From Actinospineispora acaciae DSM 45401 (GTDB lineage Bacteria; Actinomycetota; Actinomycetes; Mycobacteriales; Pseudonocardiaceae), in contig NZ_JIAI01000024.1 of the NCBI RefSeq assembly GCF_000620785.1, positions 1 through 60,333 of the forward strand: a stretch of DNA of 60,333 nucleotides, given 5' to 3'. The stretch's first letter is position 1, and each line of letters opens with the position of its first letter. Shown piece by piece: positions 28,430-35,885 of the stretch. A program made the position numbers and the translations under genes. The notes under the pieces are model-generated. The model did not search any database, had not been told where the DNA came from, and saw nothing but the letters and a program-made list of their open reading frames with translations.

Positions 28430-29191
28430 ATGAACGGCTCCATCAACCTCACCGCCGACCTCGGCGAGGGCTTCGGCGCCTACCGGATGGCCGACGACAC
28501 GGCGATGCTCGACCTGGTCAGCGCCGCGAACATCGCCTGCGGCTTCCATGCCGGCGACCCCCGGATCATGGAGCGGACGGTGCGCGCGTGCGTCGAGCGC
28601 GGGGTCTCCATCGGCGCGCACCCCGGCCTGCCCGACCTGGTCGGGTTCGGGCGGCGCACGCTCGACTGCACCCCGCACGAGGCGTACACCGACGTGCTGT
28701 ACCAACTGGGCGCGCTGTCGGCGTTCGTCCGCGCCCACGGCGGCCGCATCGCGCACGTGACCCCACACGGCCAGCTCGGCCACCTGACCCGCCGGCGGGA
28801 GGACATCGCCGACGCGGTGGCGCGGGCCGCGCGCGCGTTCGACGAGGAGATCAGGGTCGTCTCCCGCGAGGGCTACCTGACCGAGGCCGCGCACCGGGCC
28901 GGCCTGCGCACCGGCCACGTGGGTTTCGCGGACCGCGCCTACGGCGACGACGGCGAGCTGGTGTCGCGCACGCTGCCGGGAGCCGTGATCGACGATCCGG
29001 ACGAGGTGGTGGCCCGGGTGGTGCGGATGGCGCGGGAGCGGCGGGTGGTCACGACCGGCGGGCGCGAGCTGGAGATCAAGTGCGACACGGTGCTGGTGCA
29101 CGGCGACACGCCGGGCTCGGTCCGGCTCGCGCGGGCGGTGGCCGAGGGCCTGGCGGCGGCCGGGGTGGCGATCAGGCCGCTGGAGGACTGA
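28430..29191 (+). CDS. pxpA: LamB/YcsF (PxpA) family protein, divergent
   Basis: A 253-residue PxpA-family protein. Normal features are LTADLGEGFG, ANIACGFHAGDP, HPGLPDLVGFGRR and FADRAYGDDGELVSR. The near-invariant KPHGALYN motif is here TPHGQLGH (residues 111-118), losing the lysine and the ALYN part. True 5-oxoprolinase couples opening of the pyroglutamate lactam to ATP together with PxpB and PxpC. The altered motif suggests another cyclic amide or ureide as substrate. It is followed without gap by pxpB. Confidence 0.8.
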   Translation: MNGSINLTADLGEGFGAYRMADDTAMLDLVSAANIACGFHAGDPRIMERTVRACVERGVSIGAHPGLPDLVGFGRRTLDCTPHEAYTDVLYQLGALSAFVRAHGGRIAHVTPHGQLGHLTRRREDIADAVARAARAFDEEIRVVSREGYLTEAAHRAGLRTGHVGFADRAYGDDGELVSRTLPGAVIDDPDEVVARVVRMARERRVVTTGGRELEIKCDTVLVHGDTPGSVRLARAVAEGLAAAGVAIRPLED

Positions 29192-29908
29192 GTGCCGCCC
29201 GTCCTGTCGGTCTACCCCTACGGGGACGCGGCCGTCTGCGCGCACGTCTCGGCCGCGACGCCGCCTCGGGCGTGGGAGGTCGTCCACGCGCTGGCCGGCT
29301 ACCTGGAGCGGACCGGGCCGCCGGCGATCCTGAACACCGTCCCCACCTACGACACGGTGTTCGTCGAGTTCGACTGCGCCGCCGCGGACCGCCACCAGGT
29401 CCGCCAGGCCATCGAGGTCGCGTTCGACGCCCTGCTCTGCACCGAGCACCGCGCCGGGCCCGAGCCGCGACGGTTCCGGGTCCCGGTCGTCTACGGCGGC
29501 GAGCACGGACCCGACCTGGAGTTCGTGGCGAGCCACCTCGGGCTGCGCCCGGACGAGCTGGCCGCCGCCCACGCCGGGCACGTGCACAGCATCCGCTGCC
29601 TGGCCGGGCCGGTGGGCGGGCCGATGATGGCCGGCCCACCGCTGCCCTCCGACGTTCCCCGCCAGCGCAGCCCCCGCACCGACGTGCCGGCCGGGGCGGT
29701 GCTGCTGGCCGGCCGGCAGGCGTTCCTGAAGACCATGCGCGGGCCGGGCGGGTGGCAGATCGTGGGGCGGACCCCGCTGTCGCTGATCGACCTGGACGCC
29801 GACCCGCTGGTCCCGTGGCGGCCGGGCGACGAGATCCGCTTCGTCCCGATCGACCCCGAGCAGTGGCCGGCTTGGGAAGGGCGCCGGCCGGCCCACGATG
29901 ACGGCTGA
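29192..29908 (+). CDS. pxpB: PxpB / allophanate-hydrolase-subunit-1-like protein, divergent
   Basis: A 238-residue AHS1/KipI-type protein. It has the YGDAAVCAHV start, a PVVYGGEHGPDLEFVASHLGL strand-helix and the VPAGAVLLAG ... GPGGWQIVGRTP tail. In place of the usual GFAPGFPYLGG loop it reads LAGPVGGPMMAGPP, so the signature region is altered, like that of the PxpA beside it. It begins directly after the pxpA stop and overlaps pxpC by 11 bp. Together with PxpC it should form the ATP-dependent amidase core. Confidence 0.75.
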   Translation: MPPVLSVYPYGDAAVCAHVSAATPPRAWEVVHALAGYLERTGPPAILNTVPTYDTVFVEFDCAAADRHQVRQAIEVAFDALLCTEHRAGPEPRRFRVPVVYGGEHGPDLEFVASHLGLRPDELAAAHAGHVHSIRCLAGPVGGPMMAGPPLPSDVPRQRSPRTDVPAGAVLLAGRQAFLKTMRGPGGWQIVGRTPLSLIDLDADPLVPWRPGDEIRFVPIDPEQWPAWEGRRPAHDDG

Positions 29909-30857
29909 CACGATCCTCGTCCGAGCCGCCGGCCGGACCGCGATCCAGGACCTCGGCCGCGCCCACGCCTCGCGCCGGGGCGTCTCGGCGAACGGCGCGC
30001 TCGACGAGTACTCCGCCCGCGCGGCGAACGCCCTGCTCGGCCAGCCGCAGGCGACGCCCCTGTTCGAGGCGACGGGCCTGCCGTTCGTGTTCTCCCCCTC
30101 GCGCGAGGTCTGCATCGCGGTCACCGGCGCGCGTGCCGACGTCACCGTCGACGGCCGGACGGTCCCGCAGTGGTGCCCGCTGCGGGTCGGCGCGGGCGGC
30201 GAGGTGGCGGTGCGGGCGATCCGGGAGGGGCTGCGCGTCTACGTGGCCGTCCGCGCCCGCCTCGACGCCCCGGTGTTCCTGGGCAGCGTCGCCCCGGACC
30301 GAGCGCTCGGGTTCGGCCGCGCGCTGGCCGACGGGGACCTGGTCGGCATCCGCCCGACCCCCGGCCGGCCGGAGGTGGCCGGGCTGCTCACCAGCCGGCT
30401 GCGCCCGTCCTCGGCGGACCGGCACGTCCTCTCGGTCGTCCCCGGGCCGGAGTGGTCGTGGTTTCCCGAGCCCCGGCGCTGGCTGTTCGGCCGCGAGTAC
30501 GTGGTGGACCCGCGCAGCAACCACGTCGGGATCCGGCTGGTCGGCGAGCTCCCCCGGTTCGAGCAGCCGCCGGAGATGGCGTCGCGGGGCGTCGCGATCG
30601 GCGCGATCGAGGTCACGCCGGCCCGGGAGCTGGTGCTGCTGCACAGGGGCCGCAGCATCACCGCGGGCTATCCGATCCTCGCGGTCGCCGCGTCGGTGTC
30701 GCTGTCGCGCGCCGGGCAGCTGCGCCCCGGGGACCGGGTGCGGCTGGCCGAGACGTCCCTCGACGAGGCCACCGCGGCGTACCGCCGGCAACGGGCCGTG
30801 CTGGACGCGATCGAACGAGCCGCGCACCACGGTGCGCTGACGGGACGGCGCCGGTGA
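29898..30857 (+). CDS. pxpC: PxpC / allophanate-hydrolase-subunit-2-like protein
   Basis: A 319-residue AHS2/KipA-type protein: RAAGRTAIQDLGRAHASRRGVSANGALDEYSARAANAL is the family opening. Then come FSPSREVCIAVTGARADVTVDG, VYVAVRARLDAPVFLGS and the C-terminal LVLLHRGRSITAGYPILAVAA. Homologues form a biotin-independent carboxylase-like amidolyase with PxpB. Its stop overlaps the next GTG (GTGA). Divergence is milder than in PxpA and PxpB but the AGGIDVPPVLGSRST region is altered here too. Confidence 0.8.
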   Translation: MTADTILVRAAGRTAIQDLGRAHASRRGVSANGALDEYSARAANALLGQPQATPLFEATGLPFVFSPSREVCIAVTGARADVTVDGRTVPQWCPLRVGAGGEVAVRAIREGLRVYVAVRARLDAPVFLGSVAPDRALGFGRALADGDLVGIRPTPGRPEVAGLLTSRLRPSSADRHVLSVVPGPEWSWFPEPRRWLFGREYVVDPRSNHVGIRLVGELPRFEQPPEMASRGVAIGAIEVTPARELVLLHRGRSITAGYPILAVAASVSLSRAGQLRPGDRVRLAETSLDEATAAYRRQRAVLDAIERAAHHGALTGRRR

Positions 30858-31693
30858 AGGAGCACATCGAGGTGGCGGCCGTGGAGTTCGCCCCGGACCC
30901 TCGGGACGGTGCCGTCGCAAACGCCCGCCGGATGGGAGAAACCGTCGAGCGGTTGGCCGCCGAGCGGCGCACCGACCTCGTCGTGTTCCCCGAGCTCGCC
31001 GATTCCGCCTACCCACCGAGATCGTTCGACGCCGATTTCGCAACGAGGCTTCGGCGGGAGTCGCATCCGGTGCCCGGCGCCGTGACCGACGTTCTCCGCC
31101 GGGCCGCCCGCGCGACGGGCGCGACGATTGTCGCCGGTGTCAGCGAACGCGCCGGCGCCGATCTCCACAATTCCGCGGTCGTCATCTCCGGTGCCGGCGA
31201 GCTCGTCGGCACGCAGCGCAAGGTTCATTTGTGGACCCAGGAGCGACACTATTATCGCGGCGGCGACCGGTTCGACGTGTTCGACACCGACATCGGCCGT
31301 CTCGGCGTCTCCATCTGTTACGACTCCCGGTTCCCGGAGTCGTCCCGGGTGCAGGCCATCGCCGGCGCCGAGATTCTGGTCTGCCTCTTCGCGCTGGTCG
31401 CCGACCCCGAGTTCAGCGGTGAGCGGCTCCTGGTCCACCGCGCCGCGACCCGCGCACTGGAGAACTCCGCCTACTACATCGCGTGCAACCGCCGAGGCAC
31501 CGAGGACGCCGGCGAGTTCTTCGGCGGCAGCGTGGTCGCCGCGCCCAACGGCGAGACCAGCGTCGGCGCCGGCCTGGTCCGTTCCCGCCTGGACCGGGCG
31601 CGGCTGCTGCGGGCGCGCGAGTACGCCGACCCGCGCCGGGACCGCCGGCCGGAGGTCTACACGTCGCTGGTCACGGCGGGCCATAGGCTGTGA
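30854..31693 (+). CDS. Nitrilase-superfamily amidase (first copy)
   Basis: A 279-residue C-N hydrolase. The Glu-Lys-Cys triad is visible: E in VVFPELADSAY, K in GTQRKVHLW and C in VSICYDSRFPES. A second conserved Glu sits in the WTQERHYYRGG loop. The branch resembles N-carbamoyl amino acid and omega-amidases rather than true nitrilases. It is the last enzyme gene of the putative GntR operon, overlapping pxpC by GTGA and ending just before gntR. It probably releases ammonia from an amide or carbamoyl intermediate. Confidence 0.8.
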   Translation: MKEHIEVAAVEFAPDPRDGAVANARRMGETVERLAAERRTDLVVFPELADSAYPPRSFDADFATRLRRESHPVPGAVTDVLRRAARATGATIVAGVSERAGADLHNSAVVISGAGELVGTQRKVHLWTQERHYYRGGDRFDVFDTDIGRLGVSICYDSRFPESSRVQAIAGAEILVCLFALVADPEFSGERLLVHRAATRALENSAYYIACNRRGTEDAGEFFGGSVVAAPNGETSVGAGLVRSRLDRARLLRAREYADPRRDRRPEVYTSLVTAGHRL

Positions 31694-31722
31694 GTCCGCG
31701 ACCGCCGACGACGAGGGAGAGC

Positions 31723-32394
31723 ATGGGTACCGCATCGGCCAACCCGGGTCAGGGCACGTCGGGCCCCGGACGCCGAACGCCCTACGAGCGGCTCAAGGAG
31801 TCGATCTACCTCGGCGATCTCGCGCCGGGCCAGCACCTGGTGGAGACCACGCTCGCGGAGATGTACGAGGTCAGCCGCACGCCGATCCGCGAGGCATTGA
31901 TGCGCCTGGAGCAGGACGGCCTGCTGATTCGGGATCGCAACGGCCTCACCGTGAAGGAACACAGCCCGGCCGAGATCCTCGACCTTTACCAGGTGCGAAT
32001 CCTGTTGGAGACCGAAGCGGGCGGTGTGGCCGCCGACCGGCGCACCGAGAACGACATGCTGACGCTGCGCAAGGCCGCCAAGCGCTACGAGTCGGGAAGC
32101 ATCGACGACCCCCGCGGCCTTGTCGAGCTGAACCGCCATTTCCACGAGGCCGTGTGGGCCTGCGCGCACCAACTCGCCCTGACCGACCTGTTGGGCCGAC
32201 TCGAACAACACCTGGGCCGTTTCCCGGCCACCACGCTCACCCATCCCGGCCGCTGGGAACAAACCATCGAACAGCACCGCGCAATCGTGCAGGCGATCGA
32301 TGCCCGAGACCGGGAACGAGCCGCCGAGCTCTGCGCCCAGCATTTCCGCATCGCCCGCGAGATCCGCCTGGAACTCTGGGAGAACGAGGCCTGA
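31723..32394 (+). CDS. GntR-family (FCD type) transcriptional regulator
   Basis: A 223-residue FadR-subfamily regulator. The winged helix spans YERLKESIYLGDLAPGQHLVE, TTLAEMYEVSRTPIREALMRL and EQDGLLIRDRNGLTV. The FCD effector domain has YQVRILLETEAG, HFHEAVW and EQHRAIVQAI, with Asp/His residues that usually bind metal and an organic acid. ATG 31723 follows GAGGGAGA; a GTG at 31690 overlapping the amidase stop is less likely. Position at the end of the operon and the paired operators at 22845 and 28391 suggest it controls both transcription units. Confidence 0.88.
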   Translation: MGTASANPGQGTSGPGRRTPYERLKESIYLGDLAPGQHLVETTLAEMYEVSRTPIREALMRLEQDGLLIRDRNGLTVKEHSPAEILDLYQVRILLETEAGGVAADRRTENDMLTLRKAAKRYESGSIDDPRGLVELNRHFHEAVWACAHQLALTDLLGRLEQHLGRFPATTLTHPGRWEQTIEQHRAIVQAIDARDRERAAELCAQHFRIAREIRLELWENEA

Positions 32395-32395
32395 C

Positions 32396-32473
32396 GGCCG
32401 ACCCCCGTCCGGCTCGCCCTCCGCGCGCGACGCACCCGCGAGAGCGGGCGGCGGGCGGGTCGCCGGGTCGGCC
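32396..32473 (+). terminator. Branched hairpin after gntR, likely terminator
   Basis: GGCCGACCC (32396-32404) pairs with GGGTCGGCC (32465-32473). Inside, CCCGC (32435-32439) and GCGGG (32444-32448) close a GAGA loop of the GNRA class. It begins two bases after the gntR stop and separates the GntR-linked genes from the carbamate kinase operon. A regulatory RNA structure is possible but has no further support. Confidence 0.45.
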
Positions 32474-32509
32474 CACATGTTCGGGTTCACGAAAACGCGA
32501 GGCGGGTTG

Positions 32510-32524
32510 GGCGAGATTTGCCAA
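32510..32524 (-). promoter_or_regulatory. Shared palindromic operator before carbamate kinase gene
   Basis: On the minus strand this reads TTGGCAAATCTCGCC, identical at 14 of 15 positions to TTGGCAAATCTTGCC at 41172-41186 beside the PucR gene. The core is a GGCAA-N3-TTGCC palindrome, with one base altered here. It lies 36 bp before the carbamate kinase ATG. PucR is the likely binding protein. Confidence 0.65.
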
Positions 32525-32559
32525 TGCCCGTGATTCGCGGGCAGATATAGCGTCGGCTC

Positions 32560-33513
32560 ATGCGGGTGTTGATCGCTCTCGGTGGCAACGCGATGACCAG
32601 TGCCGATGGTCGTGCCCGACCGGAGGACCAGCGGGCGGCGGTCGCGGGGGCGATGCGCACCGTCGCGGACCTGGTCGCCGATGGCGTCGAGGTGGTGCTC
32701 ACGCATGGCAATGGCCCCCAGGTCGGCAATCTGTTGGTCAAGAACGAGATCGCGGCCGATGTCGTCCCGGCGGTGCCGTTGGACTGGTGCGGCGCACAGA
32801 CGCAAGGGTCGATTGGCGTTCTCATTCTGAATGCGTTGGATTCCGCACTGGCTCGTCGCGGCGCCGCAACACGTTCGGCCGTGCTGGTTTCGCGTACGCT
32901 CGTCGATCCGACCGACCGGCACTTCGCCTCGCCGAGCAAGCCGATCGGCCGCTATCTGACCTCGGATGAAGCGGCCGCACTCATCGAACATGGACAGGTC
33001 TGCCGGGACCGCGGTGAGCGTGGCTGGCGGCGTGTGGTCGCCTCTCCTCGGCCGAGGGAGTTCCTGGAGTTGGCGGCGGCCAGGGCATTGCTTGCGAGCG
33101 GCCATGTGGTGGTGTGTGCCGGCGGTGGCGGCGTGCCGGTCGTGCGCGGCGCGGATGGCGAGTTTCACGGCGCCGATGCGGTCGTCGACAAGGATCTGAC
33201 GGCCGCGATGCTCGCCGCCGAACTGGACGTGGACGTCCTCGTCATTGCCACCGACGTCGATGCCGCGGTCGCCGGCTGGGGCACCCCCGCAGCCCGGCCC
33301 ATCGGCGAGGTCGGCGTCGCGGAGTTGGCCGCGCTGGCGGCGGACGGCCACTTCGCGGACGGCAGCATGGGTCCCAAGGTCGAGGCCGCCTGCCGATTCG
33401 CCGAGCGCGGCGGACGCGCCGTCATCACGTCGCTGCATCGCATTGCCGAGGCGTTGCGAGGCGACGCCGGCACGATTGTCAACCCAGTGAAAGTGCGTGA
33501 AGGAGGATACTGA
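32560..33513 (+). CDS. Carbamate kinase
   Basis: A 317-residue amino-acid-kinase-fold enzyme: RVLIALGGNAM, VVLTHGNGPQVGNLL, DWCGAQTQGSIG, VSRTLVDPTD, ASPSKPIG, ASPRPREF, VVCAGGGGVPVV, VVDKDLTAAMLA and DGSMGPKVEAACRF are the standard motifs. It converts carbamoyl phosphate and ADP to ATP, CO2 and ammonia. No arginine deiminase genes are nearby. Instead it overlaps the ring-opening amidohydrolase by one base and shares an operator with the FdrA-type transcarbamoylase genes, which points to ureide catabolism. No ribosome site is seen; TAGCGT 7-12 bp before the ATG suggests a leaderless mRNA. Confidence 0.93.
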   Translation: MRVLIALGGNAMTSADGRARPEDQRAAVAGAMRTVADLVADGVEVVLTHGNGPQVGNLLVKNEIAADVVPAVPLDWCGAQTQGSIGVLILNALDSALARRGAATRSAVLVSRTLVDPTDRHFASPSKPIGRYLTSDEAAALIEHGQVCRDRGERGWRRVVASPRPREFLELAAARALLASGHVVVCAGGGGVPVVRGADGEFHGADAVVDKDLTAAMLAAELDVDVLVIATDVDAAVAGWGTPAARPIGEVGVAELAALAADGHFADGSMGPKVEAACRFAERGGRAVITSLHRIAEALRGDAGTIVNPVKVREGGY

Positions 33514-34619
33514 TGCCCGAACCGATCGAGGTACGGAAGATTCCGTTGCGGAATGTCAGCGATGCCAGCGGTCTGGCGACGCTCATCGATGACAAAATCC
33601 TGGAGGCCGACCGCGTCATCGCCGTGATCGGCAAGACCGAGGGAAACGGCGGGGTCAACGACTACACCCGCATCCTGGCCGACCGCGCCTTTCGTGAGGT
33701 GCTGCGGGCGAAGGGGACGCGAAGCCCCGAGGAGGTCGAACAGGTTCCGATCGTGTGGTCGGGCGGCACCGACGGTGTCATCAGCCCGCACGCGACGGTC
33801 TTCGCGACCCTTCCCGCCGACGGTGCGGTACGGACCGACGAGCCCCGGCTGACCGTGGGCCACGCGATGAGCGAGACGCTGCTCCCCGAGGACATCGGCC
33901 GCGCCGCGATGATCAGCAAGGTCGCCGACGCGGTCCACCTTGCCATGAAGCGGGCCGGCATCACCGATCCGGCGGACGTCCACTACGTGCAGACGAAGAC
34001 CCCGCTGCTGACGATCCACACGATCCGCGACGCGAAGGGCCGGGGCCAGACCGTGTGGACCGAGCACACCCACGAGTCGATGGACCTCTCCAACGGGTGC
34101 ACGGCGCTGGGCATCGCGGTCGCCCTGGGCGAGATCGGGATGCCGGCGGACGAGGAGGTCATGCACAACCGTGCGCTCTACTCGTCGGTCGCGTCCTGCT
34201 CGTCGGGCGTGGAGCTCGACAGGGCACAGGTCGTGGTGATCGGCAACGCTCGCGGTGTCGGCGGCCGGTACCGCATCGGTCACGGGATCATGCGGGACGC
34301 GCTCGATCGGGACGGGATCTGGTCCGCGATCAAGGACGCCGGGCTCGACCTGCCGGGACGTCCCCACCCCGACGACCTGGACGGCCGCCTGGTGAACGTG
34401 TTCCTCAAGTGCGAGGCCAGCCAGGACGGCACGGTGCGCGGCCGCCGCAACGCCATGCTCGACGACTCCGACGTGCACTGGCACCGGCAGATCAAGGCCT
34501 GCGTGGGCGGGGTCGCCGCCTCCGTGACCGGCGATCCCGCGGTGTTCGTGTCCGTGTCGGCGGCCCATCAGGGGCCCGACGGCGGTGGCCCGGTGGCCGC
34601 GATCGTCGACCTTGGCTAG
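33513..34619 (+). CDS. Ring-opening amidohydrolase (AtzD/TrzD/barbiturase family)
   Basis: A 368-residue protein of the small family that opens cyanuric acid or barbituric acid. The threefold repeat is evident: GKTEGNGGVNDYTR and SGGTDGVISPH in unit 1, VQTKTPLLT and NGCTALGIAVALGEI in unit 2 with the active Ser region SVASCSSGVEL, and VFLKCEASQDGTVRGRRNAML with SVSAAHQGPDGGGP in unit 3. Lysines in TKTP and FLKCEAS and the serine in SCSSG fit the Ser-Lys dyads. The SVSAAHQGP segment lacks the Glu that I recall in cyanuric acid hydrolases (GGAEHQGP). With a CoA transferase next door, a barbiturate-like carbon substrate seems more likely than cyanuric acid. Confidence 0.9.
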   Translation: MPEPIEVRKIPLRNVSDASGLATLIDDKILEADRVIAVIGKTEGNGGVNDYTRILADRAFREVLRAKGTRSPEEVEQVPIVWSGGTDGVISPHATVFATLPADGAVRTDEPRLTVGHAMSETLLPEDIGRAAMISKVADAVHLAMKRAGITDPADVHYVQTKTPLLTIHTIRDAKGRGQTVWTEHTHESMDLSNGCTALGIAVALGEIGMPADEEVMHNRALYSSVASCSSGVELDRAQVVVIGNARGVGGRYRIGHGIMRDALDRDGIWSAIKDAGLDLPGRPHPDDLDGRLVNVFLKCEASQDGTVRGRRNAMLDDSDVHWHRQIKACVGGVAASVTGDPAVFVSVSAAHQGPDGGGPVAAIVDLG

Positions 34620-34623
34620 GGCG

Positions 34624-35838
34624 ATGGAACCCGACACCGTCTGCCGCCCGCTGAGGGACGTCCTGGTGGTGGACCTGAGCCGCGCGCTCGCCGGGCCGCA
34701 CGCCACGATGATGTTGGGCGACCTCGGCGCGCGGGTGGTGAAGATCGAGACACCCGGAAGCGGGGACGAGACCCGTGGCTGGGGGCCGCCGTTCGTCGGC
34801 GCCCCGGACGGTCAGGAGTCCACGTACTTCCTGTCGGCCAACCGGAACAAGGAGTCGATCGCGCTCGACCTGAAGTCGATCGACGGCCGGGCGACCCTGG
34901 CCGAGCTGGTCCGCCGCGCCGACGTGCTGGTGGAGAACTTCCGCACCGGGGTGCTGGATCGGCTGGGTTTCCCGGTGCGGCGGCTGTTCGAGCTGAACCC
35001 GCGCCTGGTGGTCCTCTCGATCTCCGGCTTCGGTCACGACGGCCCCGAGGGCGGTCGAGCCGGGTACGACCAGATCGCCCAGGGCGAGGCGGGGCTCATG
35101 TCCGTCACCGGGTCGGGGCCGGACGACGCGCAGCGTGTGGGGGTGCCGATCGCGGACCTGCTGGCCGGCATGTACGGGGCGTACGGGGTGGTCGCGGCGC
35201 TGCACGAGCGGCGGCGCACGGGGGTCGGGCGGGTGATCCGCACGTCGCTGCTGGCCGCGGTGGTCGGCGTGCACGGCTTCCAGGGCACGGCGTGGACGGT
35301 GGCCGGGCGGGTCGGCGCGGCGCGCGGCAACCACCATCCCTCGATCGCCCCGTACGGGCTGTTCCGGTGCGCGGGCGGCGCGGTGCAGATCGCCTGCGGC
35401 AGCGAGGGCCTGTGGCGGCGGCTGTGCGGCGAGTTCGGCCTCGACCCGGACGCGGACGGCATGAGCACCAACGCCGAGCGGGTCCGGCGCTCCGACCTGC
35501 TGCGACGCACGATCGAGGGCGCGTTCGCCGGCGAGAACGCCGAGGCGTTGCTGGCCCGGCTGGACCGGGCCGGGGTACCGGCCGGGCGGGTCAGGACGAT
35601 CGACCAGGTCTACGGCTGGGACCAGACGGCCAGCCAGGGCTTGCTGATCGATGTCGAGCACGCCACGTTGGGACCGCTGCGGCTGCCAGGCCCGCCGCTG
35701 AGGTTCTTCGACGCCACCGGCGCGGAGACACCGACCGCCCGGCACGCGGCGCCGCCCACGCTCGACCAGCACGGAGACGCCCTGCGCACCGAGTTCCGGC
35801 CGGCTCCCGCCGACGCCGGGCGGCGAGACGGCCGATGA
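34624..35838 (+). CDS. Class III CoA transferase (CaiB/BaiF family)
   Basis: A 404-residue CaiB/BaiF protein: VVDLSRALAGPHATMMLGDLGARVVKIE, the substrate loop SANRNKESIALDLK, VLVENFRTGVLDRLG, the active-site aspartate region VPIADLLAGMYGAYGV, and ARGNHHPSIAPYGLFRC. It moves CoA between carboxylic acids. The ATG at 34624 lies 4 bp after the amidohydrolase stop, so it belongs to the carbamate kinase operon. In the proposed route it would activate the acid left after ring opening and decarbamoylation, for example malonate. It is unrelated to the CoA ligase genes at 49-51 kb. Confidence 0.88.
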   Translation: MEPDTVCRPLRDVLVVDLSRALAGPHATMMLGDLGARVVKIETPGSGDETRGWGPPFVGAPDGQESTYFLSANRNKESIALDLKSIDGRATLAELVRRADVLVENFRTGVLDRLGFPVRRLFELNPRLVVLSISGFGHDGPEGGRAGYDQIAQGEAGLMSVTGSGPDDAQRVGVPIADLLAGMYGAYGVVAALHERRRTGVGRVIRTSLLAAVVGVHGFQGTAWTVAGRVGAARGNHHPSIAPYGLFRCAGGAVQIACGSEGLWRRLCGEFGLDPDADGMSTNAERVRRSDLLRRTIEGAFAGENAEALLARLDRAGVPAGRVRTIDQVYGWDQTASQGLLIDVEHATLGPLRLPGPPLRFFDATGAETPTARHAAPPTLDQHGDALRTEFRPAPADAGRRDGR

Positions 35839-35842
35839 ACGC

Positions 35843-35878
35843 ACCGGTCCGGGCGGCGGTGGCGGCGCCCGGACCGGT
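35843..35878. terminator. Perfect hairpin terminator between convergent operons
   Basis: ACCGGTCCGGGC (35843-35854) and GCCCGGACCGGT (35867-35878) form a 12-bp perfect stem with a 12-nt loop. It fills the 47-bp gap between the CoA transferase and the oppositely oriented amidohydrolase, so it can end both transcripts. Confidence 0.75.
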
Positions 35879-35885
35879 ACGCGCG

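Noticed and set aside
25453..28452. A minus-strand open frame of nearly 1000 codons opposite the aminotransferase and MHS genes
   Set aside because: It is a by-product of high third-position GC. Its composition is low-complexity His/Arg/Gly-rich and it shows no domain, while the plus-strand genes have clear motifs. Similar long antisense frames at 9.3-11.0 and 34.5-36.6 kb were dismissed for the same reason.
33513..34619. Cyanuric acid as the sole substrate of the ring-opening amidohydrolase
   Set aside because: The AtzD-like third repeat is altered, and a CoA transferase in the same operon implies a carbon skeleton that cyanuric acid does not provide. This was not excluded outright.
34585..34623. 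GTG at 34585 as start of the CoA transferase
   Set aside because: It lies inside the amidohydrolase coding region and adds residues not seen in the family. ATG 34624 follows the stop by 4 bp.
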